A stretch of 64,000 bases of DNA from JBLXBZ01 sp048265185 (GTDB lineage Bacteria > Pseudomonadota > Alphaproteobacteria > Rhizobiales > Stappiaceae), in contig JBLXBZ010000001.1 in assembly GCA_048265185.1 (NCBI GenBank), positions 372,001 through 436,000 of the forward strand, read 5' to 3'. A model generated the notes under the pieces. That model made no database searches, had not been told where the DNA came from, and saw nothing but the letters and a program-made list of their open reading frames with translations. Position numbers and translations under genes: made by a program. Positions 29,186 to 37,183 of this stretch are shown here, piece after piece (position 1 is the stretch's first letter; each line of letters begins with the position of its first letter).

Positions 29186-30727
29186 ATGAATTTCTTCCCC
29201 AAAATTTACGCGAGCACGAGAGAGTTTATGTCTCTCACAGCTGTCGGTCTCGTTTGTGGGGGACTAATCGGTTGCGCCAGCGACGCGCTTGAGCTGGCGC
29301 CGTCATCGCCTGAAAAACCATGGACGGTGGACGCCAGTCAGTTCAGCGCAGATGATGGGGGTAACGAAAATGACGCACACCAGTCAGCGCTCTCTCGCTT
29401 GCAGGCGCCGCCGGCTCTCAAGGCGGGCCATACATACAAACTGCCAGAATTGATTGATCTAGCGCAAAGGAACAATCTTGCAACCCGCAGCGCTTGGGAG
29501 ATGGCGCGTCAGGCGGCTTTGTCCGTCGGCATCGCCGAGGCGACTTATCTTCCGTTTATTTCCGCCAATGTGATCGCTGGTTCGCATCAAACCGAGGCGC
29601 CTTTGCCTGTGCCCATCGGCGCGGATCATAATTTTACCACCTCAGTGAGCGGCGTGGTGCCTTTCGTGGCGTTGCAGTGGCTGGTGTTTGATTTTGGCGG
29701 ACGCAGCGCCTTGGTGTCTTCGGCGAAGCAGTTGACGTTGGCGGCGAATTTGCAGTTCAACGCCGCGCATCAGAAATTGATTTTCGATGTAACGCGCACA
29801 TTCTATGAATATAACGCCGCGCGGATGCACCACGGCGTTGCAGTACAATCCTTGACCAATAGTCGGAAAATTTTGAACGCAGCCGAAGATAAGCGAAAAA
29901 ATGGTCTGGCCACCACGGTTGAAGTCGCTCAGGCGCGCCAATTGGTGGCTCAGGCGGAGCTGCGAAAAGTGCAAAGCGCCGGCGAGGAGCAAAACGCTTA
30001 TCAAACGCTTCTCGCGGCGATTGGAATTTCTCCTACGTCGCGCTTAAAAATCGCCAAGACAAGCAATCGCAACTTGCCTAATCCTGCAAACGCCTCCGTG
30101 CAATCCATGATCGATCTGGCCTTGTCTCAGCGGCCCGACGTTCTGGCCAGTTATTCAGCTTTGAAGGCGAGTGAATTTGATATTGAGGGTGCTGAAGCGC
30201 AATTCATGCCCAAGGTGAGTGTTTATGGCGGGCTCTCTACATACAATGGCGATTTTGAGGTGAACGGCCTTCCTACCATTGGACAGCGCGGAACCACGGC
30301 CGATATTTTCGTTGGCGTGTCTATCCCGATTTATGACTCCGGCTTGCGGGAGGCGCAGCTGAAGGCCGCACGCTCTCGTCATCAGGTCGCGAAAAATAAT
30401 TTCAACAAGACCAAAGACGAAGCCGCCCGCGAGATCGTCTTTGCGGTGAATACGTTGAAAAGCTCCATTCAAGCTTCGAAAGCGGCGAAGAAACTGGTTG
30501 AAACGGCGTCGATCACTTATGATTTCACCCTTGACGCTTATCGCAATGGCGTTGGCACGATCACCGCCGCCATCACGGCGGAGACGGGGTTGATGGATGC
30601 TCGTTTGGCCTATGCCGACGCCCACGCGGGAGCTTTGGCGGCTGCTGCAAATTTGGCCTTTATTCTGGGCGCCTTGACCAGCAACGAACCGGCGCAGGAC
30701 GTATTGAATCGTCTGCCGGTTCGCTGA
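29186..30727 (+). CDS. TolC-like outer membrane efflux protein (MdtP-like)
   Basis: The outer-membrane channel of the pump. A hydrophobic signal region ends in a lipobox-like 'CGGLIGCASD', followed by two TolC-type repeats with long helices ('SIYDSGLREAQLKAARSRHQ' region near residue 375-400). The ATG at 29186 was chosen, 79 bp after the permease stop; an internal ATG before 'SLTAVGLVCGG' is an alternative. The gene ends 22 bp before convergent nrdF. Confidence 0.88.
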   Translation: MNFFPKIYASTREFMSLTAVGLVCGGLIGCASDALELAPSSPEKPWTVDASQFSADDGGNENDAHQSALSRLQAPPALKAGHTYKLPELIDLAQRNNLATRSAWEMARQAALSVGIAEATYLPFISANVIAGSHQTEAPLPVPIGADHNFTTSVSGVVPFVALQWLVFDFGGRSALVSSAKQLTLAANLQFNAAHQKLIFDVTRTFYEYNAARMHHGVAVQSLTNSRKILNAAEDKRKNGLATTVEVAQARQLVAQAELRKVQSAGEEQNAYQTLLAAIGISPTSRLKIAKTSNRNLPNPANASVQSMIDLALSQRPDVLASYSALKASEFDIEGAEAQFMPKVSVYGGLSTYNGDFEVNGLPTIGQRGTTADIFVGVSIPIYDSGLREAQLKAARSRHQVAKNNFNKTKDEAAREIVFAVNTLKSSIQASKAAKKLVETASITYDFTLDAYRNGVGTITAAITAETGLMDARLAYADAHAGALAAAANLAFILGALTSNEPAQDVLNRLPVR

Positions 30728-30749
30728 GTGTCAATCAAGGCGCAGCAAC

Positions 30750-31727
30750 TTAAAAATCCCAATCTTCGTCTTCCGTGGCTACGGCCTTTCCCATAACGTA
30801 GGATGAACCGGAACCTGAGAAGAAGTCGTGGTTCTCGTCGGCGTTGGGCGAAAGCGCGGCCAGGATCGCCGGATTGACGCGGCATGCATCATCGGGAAAC
30901 AAGGGTTCATAGCCAAGGTTCATAAGCGCCTTGTTGGCGTTGTAATGCAGGAAGCGTTTCACGTCCTCGCTCAACTCCAGCCCGTCATAAAGGCTTTCTG
31001 TGTATTTGCTTTCAATGTCGTAAAGGTCGAACATCAGAGAAAAGGCGAAATCTTTCAATTCAGCCCGTTCCGCCTCGCCAAGAGCTGCTAGTCCGCGCTG
31101 GAATTTATAACCGATGTAATAGCCGTGCACCGCCTCGTCGCGAATGATGAGGCGAATAAGGTCGGCGGTGTTGGTCAGCTTCGCTCTACTGGACCAATGC
31201 ATTGGTAAATAGAAGCCGGAGTAAAACAGGAAACTTTCTAGAAAGACGCTGGCGATCTTCTTCTTCAAGGGAGAGGAGGCGGCTTCATATTCATTCAATA
31301 TGAGTCTGGATTTCTGTTGCAGCAGCGGGTTTTCCTCTGACCATCGGAACGCTTCATCCACCTCGCTGGTGCGACAAAGAGTCGAGAACACCGACGAATA
31401 GCTGCGCGCATGTACAGCTTCCATAAAGGCGATATTTGTCAAAACCGCTTCTTCATGCGCGGTGGCCGCGTCAGCCATCAGGCAAGGAGCGCCAATAGCG
31501 TTTTGAATGGTGTCGAGCAATGTCAGGCCGGTGAAAACGCGAATGGTTAATTGCTGTTCCGCAGGCGTCAACGTGGCCCAGCTTTGAATGTCGTTGGACA
31601 GGGGCACTTTTTCCGGAAGCCAGAAATTGACGGTCAAACGGTTCCAGATTTCCAAATCCTTGTCGTCCTGAAGCCGGTTCCAATTGATCGCGCGCGGCGC
31701 GGCGCGAAGCGGTGCGCTCTGGTTCAT
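30750..31727 (-). CDS. nrdF: Class Ib ribonucleotide reductase beta subunit NrdF
   Basis: NrdF holds the dimetal-tyrosyl radical cofactor that NrdI helps assemble. Metal ligands are visible in 'MADAATAHEEAVLTNIAFME' (Glu, Glu, His) and 'IIRDEAVHGYYIGYKFQ'. The ATG at 31727 has GAGG seven bases upstream, within the overlap with nrdE; the ATG at 31739 is less well placed. Length of about 325 is normal. Last gene of nrdHIEF. Confidence 0.96.
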   Translation of the reverse strand: MNQSAPLRAAPRAINWNRLQDDKDLEIWNRLTVNFWLPEKVPLSNDIQSWATLTPAEQQLTIRVFTGLTLLDTIQNAIGAPCLMADAATAHEEAVLTNIAFMEAVHARSYSSVFSTLCRTSEVDEAFRWSEENPLLQQKSRLILNEYEAASSPLKKKIASVFLESFLFYSGFYLPMHWSSRAKLTNTADLIRLIIRDEAVHGYYIGYKFQRGLAALGEAERAELKDFAFSLMFDLYDIESKYTESLYDGLELSEDVKRFLHYNANKALMNLGYEPLFPDDACRVNPAILAALSPNADENHDFFSGSGSSYVMGKAVATEDEDWDF

Positions 31728-31735
31728 GTCAGTCC

Positions 31736-33886
31736 TCATAGCGAGCAGGAAACGCAGCCTTGCACTTCGGTCCCTTCAAGGGCCATCTGGCGAAGACGGA
31801 TGTAATAGATTGTTTTCACGCCTTTTTTCCAGGCGTATATTTGCGCCCGGTTGACGTCTCGCGTTGTTGCTGTGTCGCGGAAGAACAAGGTCAGCGAAAG
31901 GCCTTGATCCACATGCTGCGTCGCGGCGGCGTAAGTGTCTATGATCTTTTCCGGCCCGATCTCATAAGCGTCCTGATAATACTCAAGATTGTCGTTATTC
32001 ATGAAGGGCGCGGGATAATAGACGCGGCCGATTTTGCCTTCCTTGCGGATTTCGATCTTGGAGACAATTGGATGAATTGAAGATGTCGAATTGTTGATAT
32101 AGCTGATTGAGCCGGTGGGCGGCACGGCTTGAAGGTTACGGTTGAAAAGCCCGTAACGCATGACGTCGGCTTTCAGGGTTTTCCAATCTTCCCGTGTTGG
32201 TATGGCGATGCTGAAGCGCTCAAAGAGATCGCGCACGCGTTCACTCTCCGGAGACCAATCAGTTTCGGTGTATTTGTCGAAGAAAACCCCGCTTGCGTAG
32301 TCGCTTAGGTGAAAGTCCTTGAAGCTTTCTCCTTTCTCGCGAGCGATCAAATTTGAAGCCCGGATGGCGTGAAACGCGACCGTGTAGAAATAGATATTGG
32401 TGAAGTCGACTCCTTCGGCCGAGCCATAGTAGATTCTCTCGCGGGCGAGAAATCCGTGAAGGTTCATCTGCCCAAGGCCGATGGCGTGGCTTTCGCTATT
32501 GCCCCGGCGCACCGATGGGACGGAGTGGATGGCGCTCATGGTGGACACGGCGGTCAAGGCGCGCACCGCCGTTTCAACCGCCGCGCCGATATCTCCGCCA
32601 TCCATGACCTTCGCGATGTTGAGCGAGCCGAGATTGCAGGAAATATCAGTCCCCAGATGCTTATAGGATAGATCTTCCGTGTAGTCGCTCGCCTCGTTCA
32701 CCTGAAGAATTTCAGAGCAGAGGTTCGACATATTGATGCGTCCGGCCACGGGATTGGCGCGGTTGGCCGTGTCCTCGAACAAGATGTAGGGATAACCGCT
32801 TTCAAACTGAATTTCGGCGATGGTTTGAAAGAACTCTCGCGCGTTTATTTTTGATTTGCGAATGCGCGGATCATCCACCATTTCGCGGTATTTTTCCGTC
32901 ACTGAAATTTGCGAGAGAGGCAGGCCATATACGCGCTCCACGTCATGAGGTGAGAACAGGTACATGTCTTCGTTTCGTTGCGCGAGTTCAAAGGTGACGT
33001 CTGGAATGACGACGCCGAGGGAGAGGGTCTTGATTCTGACTTTCTCGTCGGCGTTCTCCCGCTTTGTGTCGAGAAAGCGCAGAATATCGGGATGATGTGC
33101 GTGGAGATACACCGCTCCCGCGCCTTGTCGCGCGCCAAGCTGATTGGCGTAAGAAAAACTGTCCTCCAGTAGTTTCATCACCGGAATGACGCCAGACGAC
33201 TGGTTTTCAACGCCCTTGATTGGGGCGCCCGCCTCGCGAAGATTGGTGAGCAGAAGCGCGACGCCGCCGCCGCGTTTTGACAATTGCAAAGCCGAATTGA
33301 TGGAACGGCCGATGGACTCCATGTTGTCTTCAATGCGTAGCAGAAAACAGGAAATTAGCTCTCCCCGTTTCTTCTTGCCCGCATTAAGAAAGGTTGGCGT
33401 CGCAGGTTGAAAACGCCCGCTGAGGATTTCAGCCATCAAGTTCATGGCCAGCGTTTCATCGCCTTCAGCCAAGGTGAGGGCGGTCATGACGACGCGGTCT
33501 TCGTAACGCTCCAGGTAGCGTTTTCCATCCAGCGTCTTCAAGGTGTAGCTGGTGTAATATTTGAATGCGCCCAAAAATGTGGGGAACCGAAACTTACGGG
33601 CATAGGCGGCGCCGAAAATCGACGTAACGAAAGCGGGGTCATACGCCTCGAATACGCAGGACTCATAATATCCTTCACGAATGAGATAATTCAGTTTCTC
33701 ATCCAGAGAGTGGAAGAACACCGTGTTTTGATTGACGTGTTGCAAGAAATATTGCCGTGCGGCCTTGCGATCGGCGTCAAATTGTATGGCGCCAGTTTCG
33801 TCATAGAGATTCAGCATTGCGTTTAACGCGTGATAATCAAGCGCTTCCGGCGTTTGATCTGGCCGGTTCAGGGGCGCTGGTTCCAA
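31736..33886 (-). CDS. nrdE: Class Ib ribonucleotide reductase alpha subunit NrdE
   Basis: NrdE is the catalytic subunit that reduces ribonucleoside diphosphates. Typical features are 'EGYYESCVFEAYDPAFVTSI', 'CSEILQ' and 'SCNLGSLNI' (active-site cysteines), and the C-terminal redox pair 'CVSCSL' that is recharged by NrdH. No ATG fits: the frame is open to 33970 inside nrdI, while a TTG at 33886 with GGAAAG upstream gives an 18-bp overlap with nrdI and a normal N-terminus. The start is therefore provisional. Confidence 0.95.
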   Translation of the reverse strand: MEPAPLNRPDQTPEALDYHALNAMLNLYDETGAIQFDADRKAARQYFLQHVNQNTVFFHSLDEKLNYLIREGYYESCVFEAYDPAFVTSIFGAAYARKFRFPTFLGAFKYYTSYTLKTLDGKRYLERYEDRVVMTALTLAEGDETLAMNLMAEILSGRFQPATPTFLNAGKKKRGELISCFLLRIEDNMESIGRSINSALQLSKRGGGVALLLTNLREAGAPIKGVENQSSGVIPVMKLLEDSFSYANQLGARQGAGAVYLHAHHPDILRFLDTKRENADEKVRIKTLSLGVVIPDVTFELAQRNEDMYLFSPHDVERVYGLPLSQISVTEKYREMVDDPRIRKSKINAREFFQTIAEIQFESGYPYILFEDTANRANPVAGRINMSNLCSEILQVNEASDYTEDLSYKHLGTDISCNLGSLNIAKVMDGGDIGAAVETAVRALTAVSTMSAIHSVPSVRRGNSESHAIGLGQMNLHGFLARERIYYGSAEGVDFTNIYFYTVAFHAIRASNLIAREKGESFKDFHLSDYASGVFFDKYTETDWSPESERVRDLFERFSIAIPTREDWKTLKADVMRYGLFNRNLQAVPPTGSISYINNSTSSIHPIVSKIEIRKEGKIGRVYYPAPFMNNDNLEYYQDAYEIGPEKIIDTYAAATQHVDQGLSLTLFFRDTATTRDVNRAQIYAWKKGVKTIYYIRLRQMALEGTEVQGCVSCSL

Positions 33887-34272
33887 AATCTTTCCAATCC
33901 CGTTTGAATTCGCGTCACGTCGGTTTTCGTTCCAGAAAGCTCGAAGCGATAGAGCACGGGGACGCCACATTTCTTGGCGACCACATCTCCGGCGCGCGCG
34001 AAGAATTCACCAAAATTTCTATTTCCGGATGCGATCACGCCTCGCAGCCAAAACCGGTTCTCTTGCTCATTTAAAAAGCGGATCACAGGTTTGGGCACGG
34101 CGTTGCGCCCCTCGCCATCGGCGAAAGTGGGGAGAACCAGCACGAACGGCGCGCGCATTTCCAGAAAGGGCGTCGACCGTTTCGCGCAAATACGCAAAGC
34201 TGGACGCTCCAGTCTCTCTATCAGTCGATGCGTGTTTTCCGAGGCGCTTGAAAAATAGACAAGGCCGCTCAC
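33868..34272 (-). CDS. nrdI: Flavodoxin-like NrdI
   Basis: NrdI delivers oxidant to NrdF to assemble the Mn(III)2-tyrosyl cofactor. The sequence begins 'MSGLVYFSSASENTHRLIER' and has 'VLPTFADGEGRNAVPKPVIRF' and 'GVIASGNRNFGEFFARAG', the FMN-binding loops of the NrdI family. Length 134 is normal. It is separated from nrdH by 3 bp. Confidence 0.96.
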   Translation of the reverse strand: MSGLVYFSSASENTHRLIERLERPALRICAKRSTPFLEMRAPFVLVLPTFADGEGRNAVPKPVIRFLNEQENRFWLRGVIASGNRNFGEFFARAGDVVAKKCGVPVLYRFELSGTKTDVTRIQTGLERFWNQRP

Positions 34273-34275
34273 GGT

Positions 34276-34497
34276 TCAGGCGAGGGCGCTGATTTTGTCC
34301 GGACGAAAGCCGGACCAATGATCTTCGCCAGCGATCACCACGGGAGCTTGACGGTAGCCAAGATCCTGAACGGCTTGCAGAGCTGCGTCGTCCTCCAGAA
34401 GATTGACGACGTTAAAGGACACGCCGCGCTGCGAGAGGGCGCGGGTTGTGGCGGTGCATTGAACGCAGGCGGGCTTGGAATAAACGGTGACGGTCAT
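34276..34497 (-). CDS. nrdH: Glutaredoxin-like NrdH redoxin
   Basis: A 73-residue electron donor for NrdEF that uses a CxxC site ('SKPACVQCTATTRAL') and ends in 'HWSGFRPDKISALA', the NrdH signature that mimics glutaredoxin but is reduced by thioredoxin reductase. It is the first gene of nrdHIEF. The 5' leader of about 300 nt contains a cobalamin riboswitch. Confidence 0.97.
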   Translation of the reverse strand: MTVTVYSKPACVQCTATTRALSQRGVSFNVVNLLEDDAALQAVQDLGYRQAPVVIAGEDHWSGFRPDKISALA

Positions 34498-34611
34498 GAG
34501 CTTCTTTCACCCCGAAGAGTTGTTGGCGAACGAAGGCGAAAGACAGTCACAAGGCGAGCCGGATAGCCGCCGCGCGATCGACTTCCGGGCCCTCCGCCCG
34601 ATGACGAGTTG

Positions 34612-34790
34612 AACAAGGCAGGTCTCCTGGCTCACGGGTCTGCGTCGTTCATCCACCTTCCCGGAATATCCAGTGGCGTTCGGATGAGGACTCGCCGTTC
34701 ACAGTTGCGGGGGCAGCGCCGGAATTCCCCGTCGCTCAGACTGGTTGAAATTCAACCCTCGTGAGCGACAAGCGCACCGGCTTCCCTCTT
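34612..34790 (-). promoter_or_regulatory. Cobalamin riboswitch controlling nrdHIEF
   Basis: Read on the minus strand, the leader contains the conserved cobalamin aptamer in order: AAGCCGGTGCG, GAATTCCGGCGCTGCCCCCG, CAACTGTGAACGGCGAG, GCCACTGG, CGGGAAGGTGGATG, and the B12 box AGCCAGGAGACCTGCC (34617-34632). About 120 nt separate the B12 box from the nrdH start. No T-run is seen there, so control is probably translational rather than by termination. In other bacteria such switches turn off B12-independent isoenzymes when cobalamin is present; Streptomyces class Ia RNR is the known precedent. A 9-bp hairpin (34793-34816) lies just upstream in the leader, and TTGACG at 34855-34860 may be the -35 box. 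Confidence 0.96.
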
Positions 34791-34899
34791 AGCCTTCGAT
34801 TTTTACGAATCGAAGGACCTTGAACGCTATATCTTGTGTGTATTTTTATTGTTACGTCAACAAATGGTGAGGATTGGGAAGAAAAAACACTGAAGAACA

Positions 34900-35117
34900 A
34901 TGAAACGGCGCTGTGTTCTCTATGATTGCGACGTGGTCCCGGAAATCCCCGATGCACTTGTTCGTCGTTCGGCCGTACATGAGGCGGGACATACCCTCGT
35001 CGGACTTGCCTTGGGAATGTCGCTTGAGGACGTGACCTTGATGGACACATTCGACCCCTCCGGACCGCAGACACAAGTCGGCGGAGGTGCAGCATTCCGG
35101 TTTGAGGCGCCCCTAGA
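34900..35117 (+). pseudogene. Fragment of an FtsH-like (M41) peptidase gene
   Basis: About 70 codons containing 'RRSAVHEAGHTLVGLALGMS', the zinc-binding HEAGH helix of the M41 peptidase domain, then 'GGGAAFRFE'. This matches the same region of the intact FtsH-like protein encoded at 46370-48349 ('ERYAVHEAGHVIAAY', 'GGGATS') but is a different sequence. The AAA domain and most of the peptidase are missing, and the reading frame is cut by an IS3-type end at about 35118. It lies outside the present transposon and is a remnant of older cargo. Confidence 0.7.
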
Positions 35118-35236
35118 TTTGTAGACGCTTTGCTTGGTAATTTTGGAAGCAAAGGAAGATGCAAATGTCAGGGCAAATTCGCTATTCGGACGAGTTCAAG
35201 ATGGACGCGGTGGCGCAGGTCACCGAGCGTGGCTAG
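35118..35236 (+). mobile_element. 5' remnant of an IS3-family insertion sequence
   Basis: A terminal region beginning near TGTAGACGC is followed by a GGAAGATGC ribosome-binding region and the first 23 codons of an IS3-family OrfA: 'MSGQIRYSDEFKMDAVAQVT' and then ERG. The frame stops at the junction with the neighbouring ATPase remnant (about 35234-35237). The helix-turn-helix remainder, OrfB and the right end are absent. The fragment truncates both neighbours. Confidence 0.75.
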
Positions 35237-36525
35237 AGCCTCAGAATAATCCTGCTCGGCGCGCGCCGCTTGTGATTCCGCATCTGCGTGCACGAACGCC
35301 TCGAATCTCCCCAGCCGGTCCTGGGCTTCCGGATCCAGAGCTTGATGGCACAGGACGCAAGACTCGTCCCCTGTGGGCGGATAGGGCGCGCCGGGATAAG
35401 CTGTTTGTTCCGAATAGCGGCGTGCGGCCTCCCAAAGCGTCCGCCATGTTTTCCCGCCGACACCGGGAATGGAAAGACCATCAAAGGTCTCGCGCGCGGC
35501 AAGATCGGCTGCCGCCCGCTTGTCCCGTGCCGCGTCCGCCAACACTTTCATCCCTGCCAGCTTTTCATCCGCGTAAGCGGCGGTAATCCGGTCCAGGGTA
35601 GTAATCAACTGCCGTACATTGCCGGCAAAAAGCCTCTGTTCAGCGGCGGCATCCGCCGGGTTTTTCAGCAGGTCTTCGTCGAGACGTGTCAGCCGCGCCC
35701 GCTCGTCGGCAGTTATCTCACCAAGTTTTTCAAGCGCGGCAAGGTCGGTGTTATGGCTCAGTGCTGACATGATCGCGCCCACCGGCGTGGCCGGGTTCCA
35801 TGTCGGCTTCTCGAAGACCGGGTCGCGGACCGCATTGAGCTGGGCTTCTTCAGCGCCCAGTTTCTGCTTTAGCGCCTGGCAGACACCGGCGAGGTCGTCG
35901 GTAATATCAAGGCCGAAGGGCCTTAACGCCATTTCGTTTTTTTCCTGCAGATGCACCGAGCCGCAGTCCCGGTCGAAAACGCTGACAGCGGACAGCACCG
36001 CGTCCGGTTTGCCGTCGTCGGTCCAGTTGACGGGCGGCGTGGCCACTCCGTCCTTGAGAATCGAAAAGGTGCCTGTTGCCTTTCCGGCGGGGGGCGGGTT
36101 ATACGCATCAGGCATGATCTCGCCCGCCTTGCGCGCGCGACAGGCACGTTTGAGTACGCGCCCGTAGCCGGATTTGCCAGACCCGTTCGGGCCATAAACT
36201 ATTGTGAGCCCCCCACTTCAAACTTTAGGTTCTGGCCGAGTGCAAGCTGGTTCACACCGGCGATATCCCTGACGCTTGCCAGCGCTATCGACTCGCCGCC
36301 TGCGGGAGCGGCTGGCAAATGCCCGGCTTCCAGGACCGCTGGTTCCACCGCAATGCCGTCAGCCCCATGCTCTTTCTTGCATAGGGCCAGAATGTCGTTC
36401 ACTGCATCGTCATCGGGCGTTCCGCCGGTCACGATCCGGCGCAGGGCATCGCGTTGCCAAAGCGGGCGGTCAGCTGACCAGTCGAATATGGTTTCAGGGA
36501 CTGTCTTGTTTGCGTTCTTGTTCAA
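35234..36525 (-). pseudogene. Frameshifted and truncated zinc-hook AAA ATPase (RloC-like)
   Basis: The N-terminal piece (TTG start at 36525, 'FDWSADRPLWQRDALRRIV') runs to a stop at 36199. Shifting frame at a run of six G near 36209 continues with a Walker A, 'VYGPNGSGKSGYGRVLKR', and an SMC-like coiled-coil region with a CxxC zinc hook ('DESCVLCHQALDP'). One missing G would explain the shift; a sequencing error is possible. The 3' half, including any nuclease and the Walker B, is replaced by IS3 sequence. RloC anticodon nucleases and related defence ATPases share a Walker A plus zinc hook, but the effector part is gone, so the specific family is inference. Its leader resembles that of the CBASS operon. 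Confidence 0.65.
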
Positions 36526-36580
36526 GCCATTCGCCTCATTGCACGATAAGTTTCGTTCTTTTTTTGTTCCTTATGGTGTT

Positions 36581-36651
36581 GCCCGGACGCCTAAGAGCGT
36601 CCGGATTTTTCGTTTTGAGCCGCTTATTGGCCTAAATTGTCCATCCTATGC
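36581..36651 (-). repeat. Leader repeat, left copy (upstream of the zinc-hook ATPase remnant)
   Basis: A GC hairpin (CCGGACGC-CTAAGA-GCGTCCGG) followed on the plus strand by ATTTTT and then GAGCCGCTTATTGGCCTAAA and TTGTCCATCCTATGC. A diverged copy lies at 57888-57955 upstream of the CBASS CD-NTase gene in the same orientation. In both cases the downstream gene is on the minus strand, so this is a shared 5' leader. Confidence 0.75.
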
Positions 36652-36663
36652 ATGCATGGACAA

Positions 36664-36668
36664 TTTGA
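36664..36668. repeat. Target-site duplication, left copy (TTTGA)
   Basis: TTTGA directly abuts the left terminal repeat TGGTGAGAGG and is repeated at 58101-58105 directly after the right terminal repeat. Five-base duplication is the Tn7-family length. Confidence 0.93.
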
Positions 36669-36788
36669 TGGTGAGAGGACCAAAGTTTTGAACAACGGGG
36701 TCTGTAACCTTCTGGAATCATTAGTGGAAGAATGTCCGTGATATCGGAGGACCAAAGTTCTGTTCCATACGGAACCAAAGTTTTGAAC
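36669..36788. repeat. Left transposon end with three transposase-type binding sites
   Basis: Terminal inverted repeat plus three directly repeated 17-bp sites: 36677-36693 (GGACCAAAGTTTTGAAC), 36749-36765 (GGACCAAAGTTCTGTTC) and 36772-36788 (GAACCAAAGTTTTGAAC). Spaced sites at the left end and close-packed sites at the right end are the Tn7 pattern for TnsB binding. Confidence 0.88.
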
Positions 36789-37183
36789 CTATAGTCGCAA
36801 TACCTCGTTTCAGGTCAATTGTAGAGCCTATTCCCAGTCGAGGGTTTTGGGGCGGGGTAGGGCGTGCGAACAGGCCTTCTGAGATGTCAACGCGCTCTGA
36901 TTACAGCCGCCGACGCGAGTGCTGCTTCGTTGAAGAAAGTTTGAACTGGGGCCGTAATCTGTCAGGTTGCTTTCGGATCTGATCGGGTCGATCGTTTTGA
37001 CAATATTTGAACATTTCTCCTCCTTCTCCTGTCTCTGCCCACATTCGGTGCTCGTCAGCCGGGCGGCGCGGCAGGCGCATGAATGGTATGACGTGCGCAA
37101 AACGGACTAAGGTCCATGGTGATCAGCTACCGAATCCAGTAGGAAAGGCCTTAAATCTCCCGATCAAGAATGGATGACATCGA
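36789..37183. other. Intergenic region between left end and KAP gene
   Basis: About 395 bp. No convincing gene, terminator or further end repeat was seen. It should contain the promoter of the KAP NTPase gene. Confidence 0.5.

Noticed and set aside
34793..34816. Hairpin as a terminator for upstream plus-strand genes
   Set aside because: No T-run and no plus-strand gene ends there; it is more likely part of the riboswitch leader.
35951..36691. 246-residue plus-strand open frame over the ATPase remnant
   Set aside because: Antisense to the Walker A and leader region and crosses the transposon boundary, so it cannot be an old gene.
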